NCBI GenBank assembly: GCA_016184455.1
Contig: JACPCS010000112.1
Location: forward strand, 1 to 64,000
From: Acidobacteriota bacterium
Lineage (GTDB): Bacteria > Acidobacteriota > Vicinamibacteria > Vicinamibacterales > UBA2999
Length of the DNA: 64,000 bases
Reading direction: 5' to 3'
Position numbers and translations under genes: made by a program. Each line of letters begins with the position of its first letter. Positions within the stretch are counted from its first letter, which is position 1. The notes beneath the pieces are model-generated. The model worked only from the letters and a program-made list of their open reading frames with translations. It was not told the origin of the DNA and searched no databases. Of the stretch, positions 25,264-34,217 are shown piece by piece.

Positions 25264-26379
25264 GTGCTTCGCCTCTGCTATATCGCCAACGCCGACTCGG
25301 TGCACAGCCATCGGTGGATTTCCTACTTCGCCGAGCGCGGCCACACGGTGCACTGGGTGTCGCTCTCGGCGTGCACGAGCCCGGTGCCTGACGGGGTCGA
25401 CCTGCACCTCGTCGGATCGGCCCGGGGGGCTGCGCGGCGTCCGGTTCCTCTCGCGCGGTCGGCGTGGCGCGTCCGCTCGCTGCTGCGCCGCATCAGGCCC
25501 GACCTGGTGCACGCGCACTACGCGGGCGTCAACGGCATCGTTGCCGCCCAGGCCGGCGTGCGCCCGCTGATGGTCACCGCGTGGGGATCCGATGTGCTGT
25601 GCACCGGCCGCAGACGGATTGTGGGCCTGCCGGTGCGAGCCGCCCTGCGGCGGGCCGACCGGGTGACGTGCGACGCCGAGCACATGCGCCGGCAGATCCT
25701 CGCCATGGGAGTCCGGCCTGAACGCCTCGACGTGATCGGCTTCGGCACCGATACGGATCGCTTCCAGCCCACGCCGCCTGATTCACAGCTCGCAGCCGAG
25801 GTCGGTGTGGCAGGGCGGCCCACCGTGATCAGCCTGCGCAACTTCCACCCGGTCTACGACGTGGGCACCCTGATCCGCGCGATTCCGCTGGTTCGCGAGC
25901 AGGTGCCTCATGCCCTCTTCCTGCTGGCTGGCGCTGGACCCGAAGAGCCGGTGCTGCGCCGCACGGCTGCGGAACTCGGCGCCGCCGACGCGGTGCGGTT
26001 CCTCGGTCCCATTGCCCCGCAGCGTCTGCCCGCCTACCTGGCCCTTGCCGATGTCTACGTCTCGACCTCGAGATCCGACGCCGGCATTGCTGCCAGCACG
26101 GCGGAGGCGATGGCGTGCGGGCTTCCGGTGGTTGTCACCGACTCGGGCGAGAACGATCGGTGGATTGTCGACGGACGGAACGGCTACCTCGTGCCGGTCG
26201 GCGGCGACGCGCCTCTGGCTGACGCCATCGTTCGCCTGCTGCGGGATCGCGGTCTTCGCCGCGCGTGCGGCGACGCGAACCGGGCCGTCATCGTGGAGCG
26301 CAACAGCTTTCGGACGGAGATGGCCAAAGTGGAGGCGCTCTACTACGACATGACCAGCCGCGTCGGGAGGCCGTCGTGA
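25264..26379 (+). CDS. GT4 family glycosyltransferase
   Basis: A 371-residue GT-B fold retaining glycosyltransferase that adds a sugar to the lipid-linked repeat unit on the cytoplasmic face. The N-terminal acceptor domain opens MLRLCYIANADSVHSHRW; the C-terminal donor domain has RNFHPVYDVGTLIRAI, LLAGAGPEEP, VSTSRSDAGIAASTAEAM (the E-x7-E region) and GLPVVVTDSGEN. The donor sugar is unknown. GTG start 10 bp after the kinase stop; the stop overlaps the next GTG by 4 bp. Confidence 0.9.
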   Translation: MLRLCYIANADSVHSHRWISYFAERGHTVHWVSLSACTSPVPDGVDLHLVGSARGAARRPVPLARSAWRVRSLLRRIRPDLVHAHYAGVNGIVAAQAGVRPLMVTAWGSDVLCTGRRRIVGLPVRAALRRADRVTCDAEHMRRQILAMGVRPERLDVIGFGTDTDRFQPTPPDSQLAAEVGVAGRPTVISLRNFHPVYDVGTLIRAIPLVREQVPHALFLLAGAGPEEPVLRRTAAELGAADAVRFLGPIAPQRLPAYLALADVYVSTSRSDAGIAASTAEAMACGLPVVVTDSGENDRWIVDGRNGYLVPVGGDAPLADAIVRLLRDRGLRRACGDANRAVIVERNSFRTEMAKVEALYYDMTSRVGRPS

Positions 26380-27368
26380 CCCACAGCGCGGCGCTTGCGC
26401 GGTGGGGCGCCAAGGCGTGCGAGCTGCCCTACATGACGCGCGACTTCTGGCGGATTCTCCGCGGCAGCGACTACTTTCACTATCCCGACAACCCGGGCCG
26501 CTACTTTCGCGATCAGCGGTCCTACTTCGTCGATTTCCGCCACAAGGCGGCGTGGACAGGAGCGTACCGCGACGAGGTGCCGGTCCTCTTCGTGCCGACC
26601 CTCGGGCGGGACGTCGTCTTTCCCGGAATGGTCCTGCAATTCGGTCTCGGCGCCATCGACAGGTACATCGAGACCATGGATCGCCGATACCGCGACGCCG
26701 CCCTCGCGGTCTACCGGTGGCTGGGTGCACACGTGCTGTCTGACGGGTCGTTCGACAACCTCGTGTCGCTGCTGCATGGGCGCCGGCGATACGTCTCCAG
26801 CAACAGCGCGATGGTGCAGGGCGAAGCGCTGTCGTTCCTCACGCGCGTCATTCGCCTCGACCTCGCGCCCTCCGAGGCGCACGCCAGGGCTCTTCTCACG
26901 CGCGTGCATCACAACTGCGTGCTGCCGATCGAGCGCGGCGGCACGGTGCGCTACGAAGGCGAGGACGTGTTTCTCTGCGAGTACTGCCGCACGGACGGTC
27001 AGGTGGTGCTGAACGGCTGGATCTTCGGGCTGTTCGGATTGCTCGACTACACGCGGATGACGGAGAGTCCGCACACGACGCTGCTCATCGATCGCAGCAT
27101 CGCGACGCTCGAGCGGCACCTCCCGGGGTTCATTCGTCCCGACGGCTGGTCGAACTACGACAACCGCGGACGGATCGCCTCCCCCGTGTATCAGCACACA
27201 CACATCACGCTGCTGTCGTGCCTCGCCACGCTCATCGGGAGCGAGACGCTGCACGGCGCGGCGGAGGCTCTGCGCCGCGGCGACACGTGGTGGAACCGCG
27301 TGCGATACACCGCACTGAAGATTCGCGACCGGCTGGTCGACCCCGACGCGTATACCACCGCCGCATGA
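26376..27368 (+). CDS. D-glucuronyl C5-epimerase-like protein
   Basis: A 330-residue protein with an alpha/alpha-toroid pattern resembling the catalytic C-terminal domain of heparosan D-glucuronyl C5-epimerases. It shows VLQFGLGAIDRYIE, LGAHVLSDGSFDN, EALSFLTRVIR, GWSNYDNRGRIASPVYQHTH and HITLLSCLATL. Family members convert glucuronate to iduronate in a polymer. No signal peptide is seen, so it may act on lipid-linked intermediates in the cytoplasm or have another substrate. It sits between a GT4 gene and a deacetylase-like gene with 4-bp overlaps on both sides. The call rests on motif resemblance. Confidence 0.6.
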   Translation: MTHSAALARWGAKACELPYMTRDFWRILRGSDYFHYPDNPGRYFRDQRSYFVDFRHKAAWTGAYRDEVPVLFVPTLGRDVVFPGMVLQFGLGAIDRYIETMDRRYRDAALAVYRWLGAHVLSDGSFDNLVSLLHGRRRYVSSNSAMVQGEALSFLTRVIRLDLAPSEAHARALLTRVHHNCVLPIERGGTVRYEGEDVFLCEYCRTDGQVVLNGWIFGLFGLLDYTRMTESPHTTLLIDRSIATLERHLPGFIRPDGWSNYDNRGRIASPVYQHTHITLLSCLATLIGSETLHGAAEALRRGDTWWNRVRYTALKIRDRLVDPDAYTTAA

Positions 27369-28096
27369 GCTGCAACTTCAGCATCGCCCACTACGAATCG
27401 ACGCTGCGTGCGGCCCTCGCGCGCGGGTACCGCTTCGTGCGATTCGGCGACGAGACACCCGGAGCCGCCGTGCTGTACCTGCGCCACGACGTCAACTTTT
27501 CGCTCGCCCACGCCCGCCGCATGGCGTGTCTCGAGGCGGCGCTCGGCGTCCGGAGCGCGTACTTCGTGCAGTGCAACTCCCCCTTCTACAACCTCTGCGA
27601 GCCGGAGTCGCGCGAGGCCATCCTGCTGATCCATGCAGCCGGCCACGAGATCGGGCTGCACCTCGACGAGCGCTGCGCGGAAGACGACGAGGATCTGGAG
27701 GCATTCGCCGAGCGGATGTATTCGATCGCGTCGCCGATCATTCCCCTCGCGCGCGTCGTCTCGTTCCATCGTCCGACGGCGGCGGTGCTCGGGCGCACGC
27801 TCGAGGGATTCGTCAACACGTACGAGACGCGCTACGTCGGCGGAGCGCGCTACATCTCCGACAGCCGAAAGCAGTGGCGCGAAGGCTGCCTCTGCCAGGT
27901 GATCGCCGCCGGGCCCGACAGACTCCAGGCGCTCGTGCACCCCGAGTGGTGGAACGACGCCGACCGTCCGGCGGAGCTGATCGGCCACGACATTCTCGAG
28001 ACGCGCATCGAGCAGCTCCAGGCTTACATGGGCGCGAACTGCGCGCCGCTGCGCCTCATCATGCCCGCGCTCGCGTGCGCGCAGGGGCGCCGGTGA
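27365..28096 (+). CDS. Polysaccharide deacetylase-like protein
   Basis: A 243-residue NodB-fold-like protein: LYLRHDVNFSLAHARRMA (the metal-binding RHD element), SAYFVQCNSPFYN and AGHEIGLHLDERC (the HxxxH-like motif, here H-x-I-x-L-H). It may remove N-acetyl groups from a sugar or precursor. It lacks a signal peptide, unlike most NodB enzymes that act outside the cell. With the epimerase-like gene upstream it recalls glycosaminoglycan maturation, but the substrate is unknown. It overlaps neighbours by 4 bp. Confidence 0.7.
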   Translation: MSCNFSIAHYESTLRAALARGYRFVRFGDETPGAAVLYLRHDVNFSLAHARRMACLEAALGVRSAYFVQCNSPFYNLCEPESREAILLIHAAGHEIGLHLDERCAEDDEDLEAFAERMYSIASPIIPLARVVSFHRPTAAVLGRTLEGFVNTYETRYVGGARYISDSRKQWREGCLCQVIAAGPDRLQALVHPEWWNDADRPAELIGHDILETRIEQLQAYMGANCAPLRLIMPALACAQGRR

Positions 28097-29073
28097 CCTC
28101 GATGCAGTACGCACAGCTCGCGGACGGGGCGCTTCGGGTCTCGCGGATCGGCTTCGGCTGCTGGCAGCTCGGCGGCCACGGCTGGGGGCCGATCGACTCG
28201 CACACGGCGACCGCCGCGGTGCAGGCGGCGCTGGATCTGGGGATCACGCTCTTCGACACCGCCGACGTGTACGGGTTCGGCACGTCCGAGGAGCGTCTCT
28301 CGTACGCACTCGGCGCGCGCCGGCACGAGGTCGTGATCGCGACCAAGTTCGGCGTCCGGTGGAACGCCGGCGGCGCCGTCTGGCGGGACGTCAGTCTGGC
28401 GTGGCTCGACGAGGCGCTGCACGCGAGCCTTCGCCGGCTGCGGCTCGAGCGGATTCCGCTCTATCAGGTCCACTGGCCCGATGGCGTCACGCCGCTCGAA
28501 GCGGTCGTCGAGCGGCTCTCGCGATACATCGAAAGCGGGAAGGTCGGCGCGGTCGGCTGCTGCAACTGCACCCCCGCCGAGATTGCCCGCGTGGCCGCCG
28601 CCGGCCCGATTGTCTCCCTGCAGACGGCGTACAACGCCATCGATCGCGCCGCGGAAACCAGCGGCGTCTTCTCGGCCTGCGATGGCGCCCGCATTCCCGT
28701 GGTGACTCACAGCTCGCTCGCACAGGGCCTCTGCTCGGGCAACTACGGACCGGCCTCGACGTTTGCGGCCGACGATGTACGCAGTCGGAGCCCGTACTTC
28801 AACGGCGCGTATGCCGCCAACATGGCGGTCGTTGCGAGGATGCGCGTCGTCGGCGACCGTCACGGCAAGGCGCCCGCCCAGGTGGCCCTCGGCTGGGTCC
28901 TGCGCAGCCCCCGCGTGGCCGCGGCGCTCGTCGGCATCAAGAGCGCGGCGCAGGTGCGGGAGAACGTCGGCGCGCTCTGGACGATGTCGGACGCCGAGTG
29001 GCACTACATCGCGGACGAAGGAGACGTCCTGGCACCCGGGCCGGCAGCAGCGCACGCGGGACACGCCCAATGA
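28093..29073 (+). CDS. Aldo/keto reductase 1
   Basis: A 326-residue (beta/alpha)8 NADPH oxidoreductase. Catalytic elements are seen: FDTADVYG with Asp and Tyr, EVVIATKFG with Lys, and YQVHWPDG with His. The GTG at 28093 forms the 4-bp overlap typical of this operon; the ATG at 28102 is an alternative. It opens the sugar-modification block and lies just before the E1-like genes, so it could reduce a keto sugar such as a carboligation product (inference). Confidence 0.88.
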   Translation: MTSMQYAQLADGALRVSRIGFGCWQLGGHGWGPIDSHTATAAVQAALDLGITLFDTADVYGFGTSEERLSYALGARRHEVVIATKFGVRWNAGGAVWRDVSLAWLDEALHASLRRLRLERIPLYQVHWPDGVTPLEAVVERLSRYIESGKVGAVGCCNCTPAEIARVAAAGPIVSLQTAYNAIDRAAETSGVFSACDGARIPVVTHSSLAQGLCSGNYGPASTFAADDVRSRSPYFNGAYAANMAVVARMRVVGDRHGKAPAQVALGWVLRSPRVAAALVGIKSAAQVRENVGALWTMSDAEWHYIADEGDVLAPGPAAAHAGHAQ

Positions 29074-30050
29074 CGAACCACCGGCTGGAGCTGTTGCGGG
29101 ACCTCTACTCGAGGATGGTGACGATCCGTCTGGCCGAAGAGCGCCTGGCCGACCTCGTGACGGCGGGTGAGGTGGGTTGCCCGTGCCACCTGTACATCGG
29201 TCAGGAGGCGATCGCCGCCGGGGTCTGCGCCGCGCTCGAGACCGACGACACCGTCTGGGGCGGACACCGATCGCACGGGCACTATCTCGCCAAAGGCGGC
29301 GATCTCGGCGCGATGTTCGCGGAAATCTTCGGCAAGGTCCTCGGCTGCGCAGAGGGGCGCGGCGGCTCCATGCACCTCCTGGCGACCGACGTCGGCATTC
29401 TCGGCACCGTGCCGATCGTGGCAGCCACCATCCCGCTCGCCACCGGCGCGGCACTCGCCTCGAAGCTGCGGCGTGACGGCCGGGTGGCGATCGCCTTCTT
29501 CGGCGACGGTGCGATGGAAGAGGGACATTGCCACGAATCGATGAATCTCGCCGCGCTGTATGCGCTGCCCATCGTCTTCGTCTGTGAGAACAACTTCTAC
29601 GCGAGCCACATGGCGCTCACCGGGCGCCGGGCGGCGGACAACCTCGTCACGGCGGCGGACGCGCACGCGATGCCCGGCGAGGTGGTGGATGGCAACGACG
29701 CGGTGGCGGTGTACGACGCCGCCGTGCGCGCGGTGGCGCGCGCCAGGGCTGGCGTGGGGCCGACGCTGCTCGAGTGCCGCACGTTCCGGTGGCGTGGCCA
29801 CGTCGGGCCGTCCTGGGACATGGACGTGGGCGTGAAGCGGCGCGACGAGCTGCAGCAGTGGCTCGACCGCGACCCGATTCGACTGCTGCGTCGCGTCATG
29901 GAGTCTGCGGGCGTCGCTGGGGCGGCGTTCGACGAGGTCGACGAGCGCGTCCGCGCGGAGATTCGGGCGGCGGAGGCGTTCGCGCGGAGCGCGCCGTGTC
30001 CGCCGGCCGACGAGCTCGACACGCACGTGTATGCCACGGGGGCGCGGTGA
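29070..30050 (+). CDS. ThDP-dependent E1 alpha-like subunit (dehydrogenase/carboligase)
   Basis: A 326-residue protein like pyruvate/acetoin dehydrogenase E1 alpha. It has HLYIGQEAIAAGVCAAL, GGHRSHGHYLAKGGD and the thiamine-diphosphate motif GDGAMEEGHCHE ending in VCENN (from about residue 145). No E2 or lipoamide dehydrogenase lies nearby. In sugar clusters of several antibiotics such stand-alone E1 pairs transfer a two-carbon unit from pyruvate to a keto sugar, giving branched sugars; that role is proposed here by analogy. The ATG overlaps the previous stop by 4 bp. Confidence 0.88.
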   Translation: MTNHRLELLRDLYSRMVTIRLAEERLADLVTAGEVGCPCHLYIGQEAIAAGVCAALETDDTVWGGHRSHGHYLAKGGDLGAMFAEIFGKVLGCAEGRGGSMHLLATDVGILGTVPIVAATIPLATGAALASKLRRDGRVAIAFFGDGAMEEGHCHESMNLAALYALPIVFVCENNFYASHMALTGRRAADNLVTAADAHAMPGEVVDGNDAVAVYDAAVRAVARARAGVGPTLLECRTFRWRGHVGPSWDMDVGVKRRDELQQWLDRDPIRLLRRVMESAGVAGAAFDEVDERVRAEIRAAEAFARSAPCPPADELDTHVYATGAR

Positions 30051-30051
30051 C

Positions 30052-31059
30052 ATGCGGACGCTGACCTACGCGGCCGCCATTCGCGAGGCGTTCGCACAGC
30101 TGCTCGAGGCCGATCCGCGCGTCTTCGTCATCGGTCAGGGATTGTGGAGCCCCTGGTACGTGGGTCAGAGCATGACCGGCCTCGACGTGGAGTTCGGACG
30201 CGAGCGGATTCTCGACTCGCCGGTGGCGGAAAACGCGACCACCGGAGCCGCCGTCGGCGCCGCCCTGGCGGGAATGCGGCCCATCGTCGTGCACCCGCGC
30301 ATGGACTTCATGCTCCTCGCCGTCGACCCGATCGTGAACCAGGCGGCGAACTGGTCGTACATGTTCGCCGGCAAGGTGCCCGCCCCCGTCGTCATTCGCG
30401 GCATCATCAACCGCGGCGGCGAGCAGGCGGCCCAGCACTCCCAGGCGCTGCAGGCGATGTTCATGCACGTGCCCGGCCTCAAGATCGTGATGCCGAGCAC
30501 GCCGTACGACGCCAAGGGCCTCCTCATCGCGGCCGTGAACGACGGCAATCCAGTCCTGTACATCGACGATCGGTGGCTGTACGAGGCCGCCGGACCCGTG
30601 CCCGAGGAGATGTATCAGGTGCCGATCGGGTCGGGGGTCGTCCGCCGGCCGGGAACGGACCTCACGGTCGTGGCGAGCTCGTACGTGGCCGCACAGGCCG
30701 TCGAGGCGGCCCGCACGCTCGAGGCGCGGGGGTTCGATCCCGAGGTGATCGACCTGCGCTCGATCAAGCCGTGGGATCGCGAGCTGGTCTTCGCCTCGAT
30801 CCGGAAGACGTCGCGGCTGCTCGTCGTCGACGGCGCGTGGAAGACCTGCGGCGTCGCCGCGGAGATCGCCGCCGCGGCCGCCGAGCACGTCTTCGAGCAT
30901 CTGTCGGCGCCGGTCGCGCGGTTGACCCTCCCCGACGCCCCCGCGCCGATGAGCAGGCCGCTCGAGCGTGCGTACTACATCCACGCGCCGCGGATCGTCG
31001 AGGCCGTGGAGCATCTGATGGCGAGCCGCCGCCCGCAGCGCGCGCTCGTGCTCTCATGA
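30052..31059 (+). CDS. ThDP-dependent E1 beta-like subunit
   Basis: A 335-residue partner of the E1 alpha-like protein. Typical E1 beta blocks are present: the catalytic Glu in SPVAENATTGAAVGAAL, MDFMLLAVDPIVNQAANW, VVIRGIINRGGEQAAQHSQ, MPSTPYDAKGLLIAA and VIDLRSIKPWDRELV. The two subunits should form an alpha2beta2 enzyme. It starts one base after the E1 alpha stop. Its stop overlaps the following epimerase by 4 bp, placing carboligation and sugar epimerisation in one unit. Confidence 0.9.
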   Translation: MRTLTYAAAIREAFAQLLEADPRVFVIGQGLWSPWYVGQSMTGLDVEFGRERILDSPVAENATTGAAVGAALAGMRPIVVHPRMDFMLLAVDPIVNQAANWSYMFAGKVPAPVVIRGIINRGGEQAAQHSQALQAMFMHVPGLKIVMPSTPYDAKGLLIAAVNDGNPVLYIDDRWLYEAAGPVPEEMYQVPIGSGVVRRPGTDLTVVASSYVAAQAVEAARTLEARGFDPEVIDLRSIKPWDRELVFASIRKTSRLLVVDGAWKTCGVAAEIAAAAAEHVFEHLSAPVARLTLPDAPAPMSRPLERAYYIHAPRIVEAVEHLMASRRPQRALVLS

Positions 31060-32000
31060 CGTCGGCCGAACGCATTCTCGTGACCGGCGGCGCGGGCTAC
31101 ATCGGCTCCGTGCTGGTGGGGCATCTTCTGCGCCGCGGCTATCGGGTGACCGTCCTGGACAATCTGCTCTACGGGCAAACCAGCCTGCTTCAGTACTGCG
31201 GATCGGCGGGGTTCGAGTTCGTTCGAGGCGATGCCCGCGACGAGGACGTGCTCCGGCCGCTCGTCGCGCGTCACGACACGTTGATTCCGCTGGCGGCGAT
31301 CGTCGGCATGCCGGCGTGCACGCGCGACCCCATCCAGGCGCGCACGGTGAACGTCGATGCGATTGCGGCGCTGAACCGCCTGCGCAGCCGCGCGCAGCGC
31401 GTCGTCTATCCGTGCACCAACAGCGGCTACGGAAGCAAGTCGGGCGAGATGCACTGCACGGAGGAGACGCCGCTCGAGCCGGTCTCGCTCTACGGCGTCA
31501 CGAAGGTCGAGGCGGAGCGGCTGCTTCTCGACAGCCCGAACACGATCACGCTCCGGCTCGCCACGGTCTTCGGCGTGTCGCCTCGCATGCGGCTCGATCT
31601 GCTCGTGAACGACTTCACCTATCGCGCGGTCCGCGACCGGGTGCTGCTGCTGTACGAGAAGCATTTCAAGCGGAACTACGTGCACATCGACGACGTGTGC
31701 GAGGCGTTCTGCCATGTGCTGGAACGCTTCGAGACCATGTGCGGCCGGCCGTACAACGTCGGCCTCGACGCCGCGAATCTCTCGAAGGAAGAGCTGGCGC
31801 TCAAGATTCGGGAGCACGTCCCCGACCTGGTCATCCAGAACGGGTGCACCGGTTCTGATCCCGACCGGCGCAATTACATCGTGTCGAACGAGCGCATCCG
31901 GCGGCACGGGTTCGAGCCGTGGCGGACGCTCGACCAGGGCATCCGCGAGCTGCTGACCGCGGTCCGCATGCTGCCGATGTCGCCCTTCCACAACGCCTGA
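31056..32000 (+). CDS. NAD-dependent sugar epimerase/dehydratase (SDR) 1
   Basis: A 314-residue extended SDR acting on a nucleotide sugar. It has the Rossmann motif TGGAGYIGS, a YGVTK catalytic Tyr-x3-Lys, CTNSGYG in the Ser/Thr position, and ERNY-like FKRNYVHIDDV. Whether it epimerises or dehydrates cannot be told; dehydratases usually show STDEVYG, which is absent. It lies between the E1 pair and the GHMP kinase. Confidence 0.85.
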   Translation: MTSAERILVTGGAGYIGSVLVGHLLRRGYRVTVLDNLLYGQTSLLQYCGSAGFEFVRGDARDEDVLRPLVARHDTLIPLAAIVGMPACTRDPIQARTVNVDAIAALNRLRSRAQRVVYPCTNSGYGSKSGEMHCTEETPLEPVSLYGVTKVEAERLLLDSPNTITLRLATVFGVSPRMRLDLLVNDFTYRAVRDRVLLLYEKHFKRNYVHIDDVCEAFCHVLERFETMCGRPYNVGLDAANLSKEELALKIREHVPDLVIQNGCTGSDPDRRNYIVSNERIRRHGFEPWRTLDQGIRELLTAVRMLPMSPFHNA

Positions 32001-32011
32001 CAGGTCACCAC

Positions 32012-33085
32012 ATGATCATCAGCCGCACGCCGTATCGCATCTCCTTCTTCGGAGGAGGCACGGACTATCCGGCCTGGTACCGGCGCCACGGCGGTGCCGT
32101 CCTGGGGGCGACCATCAACAAGTACAGCTATCTGAGTTGCCGGTACCTGCCGCCGTTCTTCGAGCACCGGACCCGCATCGTCTATCGCCAGATCGAGAAC
32201 GTCAAGACCGTCGACGAGATCGCGCATCCAGCCGTCCGCGAAGTGCTCCGGTACCTGGGGATGACTCGTGGCGTCGAGATCCATCACGACGGCGACCTTC
32301 CGGCGCGCAGTGGCGTCGGGTCGAGCTCCGCGTTCACGGTCGGGCTGATGAACGCCTTGTACGCGCTCAAAGGCGTCATTCCGACCAGGGAGCGGCTCGC
32401 ACAGGAGAGCATCTTCATCGAGCAGCACATCCTGAAGGAACACGTCGGGTGCCAGGACCAGGTCCTGGCCGCCTACGGCGGCGTGAACCATATCGACTTC
32501 GCCCCTGGCGGCGAAATCCAAGTGCGGCCGATCACGCTCAAGCCGGACCGCCTGAAGCTGCTCAACTCACACCTGATGTTGTTCTTTACCGGCCTCCATC
32601 GCACCGCCTCCGATGTGGCGGCCACCTACACGGCATCCCTCGTCGACAAGGAACCGGAGATGAAGGCGATCGCCGCGATGGTACCAGAGGCTCTTGCCAT
32701 CCTCACCTCGGAACGGAGTCTCAACGACTTCGGACGGTTGCTCGATGAGGGGTGGCGCGCGAAGCGAAGTCTGAGCGCTACCGTCACGAACGGGCGGATC
32801 GAAGAGATCTACCGCGAGGCACGTTGCGCTGGCGCGATCGGCGGCAAACTCATCGGCGCCGGCGGCGGGGGCTTCATGCTGCTGTTCGCTCCACCGGAGG
32901 CGCACGCACAGGTCCGTGACCGGCTGCGCGCGCTCACCTATGTCCCGTTCACATTCGAGTTCCGCGGCAGCCAGGTGATCTTCTTCGACCCCGAGGAAGA
33001 CTTGTCGGAAGAGGAGCGGCAGCGCGACGTCTCCGCCCGAGGCGTGCTCGCGACGGTCGCGGACAACGGTGTCGAATATGTCTGA
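32012..33085 (+). CDS. GHMP kinase, D-glycero-D-manno-heptose 7-phosphate kinase-like
   Basis: A 357-residue GHMP-family sugar kinase opening MIISRTPYRISFFGGGTDYP, a pattern closest to HddA-type heptose 7-phosphate kinases. ATP-site motif 2 is PARSGVGSSSAF (about 96-107), and motif 3 is GGKLIGAGGGGF (about 280-291). HddA makes heptose-1,7-bisphosphate for the GDP-heptose pathway. The matching phosphatase candidate GmhB is at 53922 in the same operon. Isomerase and nucleotidyltransferase genes are not in the window. Related kinases act on fucose or other sugars, so heptose is likely but not certain. Confidence 0.78.
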   Translation: MIISRTPYRISFFGGGTDYPAWYRRHGGAVLGATINKYSYLSCRYLPPFFEHRTRIVYRQIENVKTVDEIAHPAVREVLRYLGMTRGVEIHHDGDLPARSGVGSSSAFTVGLMNALYALKGVIPTRERLAQESIFIEQHILKEHVGCQDQVLAAYGGVNHIDFAPGGEIQVRPITLKPDRLKLLNSHLMLFFTGLHRTASDVAATYTASLVDKEPEMKAIAAMVPEALAILTSERSLNDFGRLLDEGWRAKRSLSATVTNGRIEEIYREARCAGAIGGKLIGAGGGGFMLLFAPPEAHAQVRDRLRALTYVPFTFEFRGSQVIFFDPEEDLSEEERQRDVSARGVLATVADNGVEYV

Positions 33086-34217
33086 CTATCGAGTCACGTT
33101 CGGTGATGTCGTGATCGGTGACACCGCGCGGCGATACCTCAACGCCGCGCTCGGCCGTAACTGGGTGTCCGAGGGAGCGAACGTGCGGCTGTTCGAGCAG
33201 CGCTTCGCGGCCAGGTTCGGCTATCACGCAGCGGTCGCCACGAGTTCCGGTACCGACGCTGGCCTGGTGGCGATGGCCGCGCTGCACGATCTCGGCGCCA
33301 GCCGCGGCGACGAGGTGATCACGCCCGCCCTGGCATTCGCGGCGACGGCAAATTGCATTCTCGCAGCTGGCTTCGTGCCGCGGTTCGTCGACGTGGAGCT
33401 CGAGACGCTGAACATCGATCCACGCCGCATCGAGGCGACCATCACACCGCGCAGCCGCGCCATCCAGGTGGTGCACACGATGGGCAAACCCTGTCGCATG
33501 GACGAGATTCTCGAGATCGCGCGCGCGCACCGCTTGTCCGTCATCGAAGACTGCTGCGAGGCGCACGGCGCGACGCTCGACGGTGCGCTCGTTGGGTCGT
33601 TCGGCATGGCCGGCCTCTTCAGCTTCTACGCCGCGCATCTGATCTGCAGCGGCGAGGGCGGGATGATCGTGACCGGGTCGCCCGACGTCGCGGCTCTGTG
33701 CCGGTCGATCCGCACGCACGGCCGTCGCGATGGCGCGCTGTACTTCGACTTCGATCGAATCGGGTTCAATTCGAAGATGAACGACCTCGAGGCGGCCGTT
33801 GGCCTCGAGGGCCTCGAGGCGTTCGATGAGACGTTCGCCATCCGCCGGCGCCACTGGGCGCGGCTGCACGAGATGCTCCGTGACCTGGAAGAGCGGCTGA
33901 TGCTGTATCCCGATGGTCCTGGAGAGACGGTCGCGCCGCACGCCTTCCCCCTCGTCTTGAGGGACGCCGAACGGATTGACGGCCTGTATGCACACCTAGA
34001 GCGTCACGGAATCCAGTGCAAGACGCTCTTCGGCTCGCTGCCGACACAGCACCGGGCGTTTCGGTTTCTCGGCTACCGCGAAGGCGACTTTCCGGTCGCG
34101 GAGCGGATCGGTCGCAGTGGCCTGCACTTTGGTCTGCACCAGTACCTGACCGATGCAGATGTCGAGTTCATCGCGGACACCGTGTCCCGGCATTTTGCGC
34201 TCACCCGTTCAGCATGA
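33078..34217 (+). CDS. DegT-family enzyme with His replacing the PLP lysine (ColD-like dehydratase)
   Basis: A 379-residue fold-type I PLP protein of the DegT/DnrJ/EryC1 group. Where aminotransferases have FSFYPTK, this one has FSFYAAHLICSGEGG: H187 (codon at 33636-33638) takes the Schiff-base lysine position. The same swap defines ColD and the E1 dehydrase, which remove the 3-hydroxyl of a 4-keto sugar. I therefore predict 3-deoxygenation, not transamination. ATG 33078 is used; GTG 33069 is possible. It overlaps the kinase gene by 8 bp. Confidence 0.82.
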   Translation: MSDYRVTFGDVVIGDTARRYLNAALGRNWVSEGANVRLFEQRFAARFGYHAAVATSSGTDAGLVAMAALHDLGASRGDEVITPALAFAATANCILAAGFVPRFVDVELETLNIDPRRIEATITPRSRAIQVVHTMGKPCRMDEILEIARAHRLSVIEDCCEAHGATLDGALVGSFGMAGLFSFYAAHLICSGEGGMIVTGSPDVAALCRSIRTHGRRDGALYFDFDRIGFNSKMNDLEAAVGLEGLEAFDETFAIRRRHWARLHEMLRDLEERLMLYPDGPGETVAPHAFPLVLRDAERIDGLYAHLERHGIQCKTLFGSLPTQHRAFRFLGYREGDFPVAERIGRSGLHFGLHQYLTDADVEFIADTVSRHFALTRSA

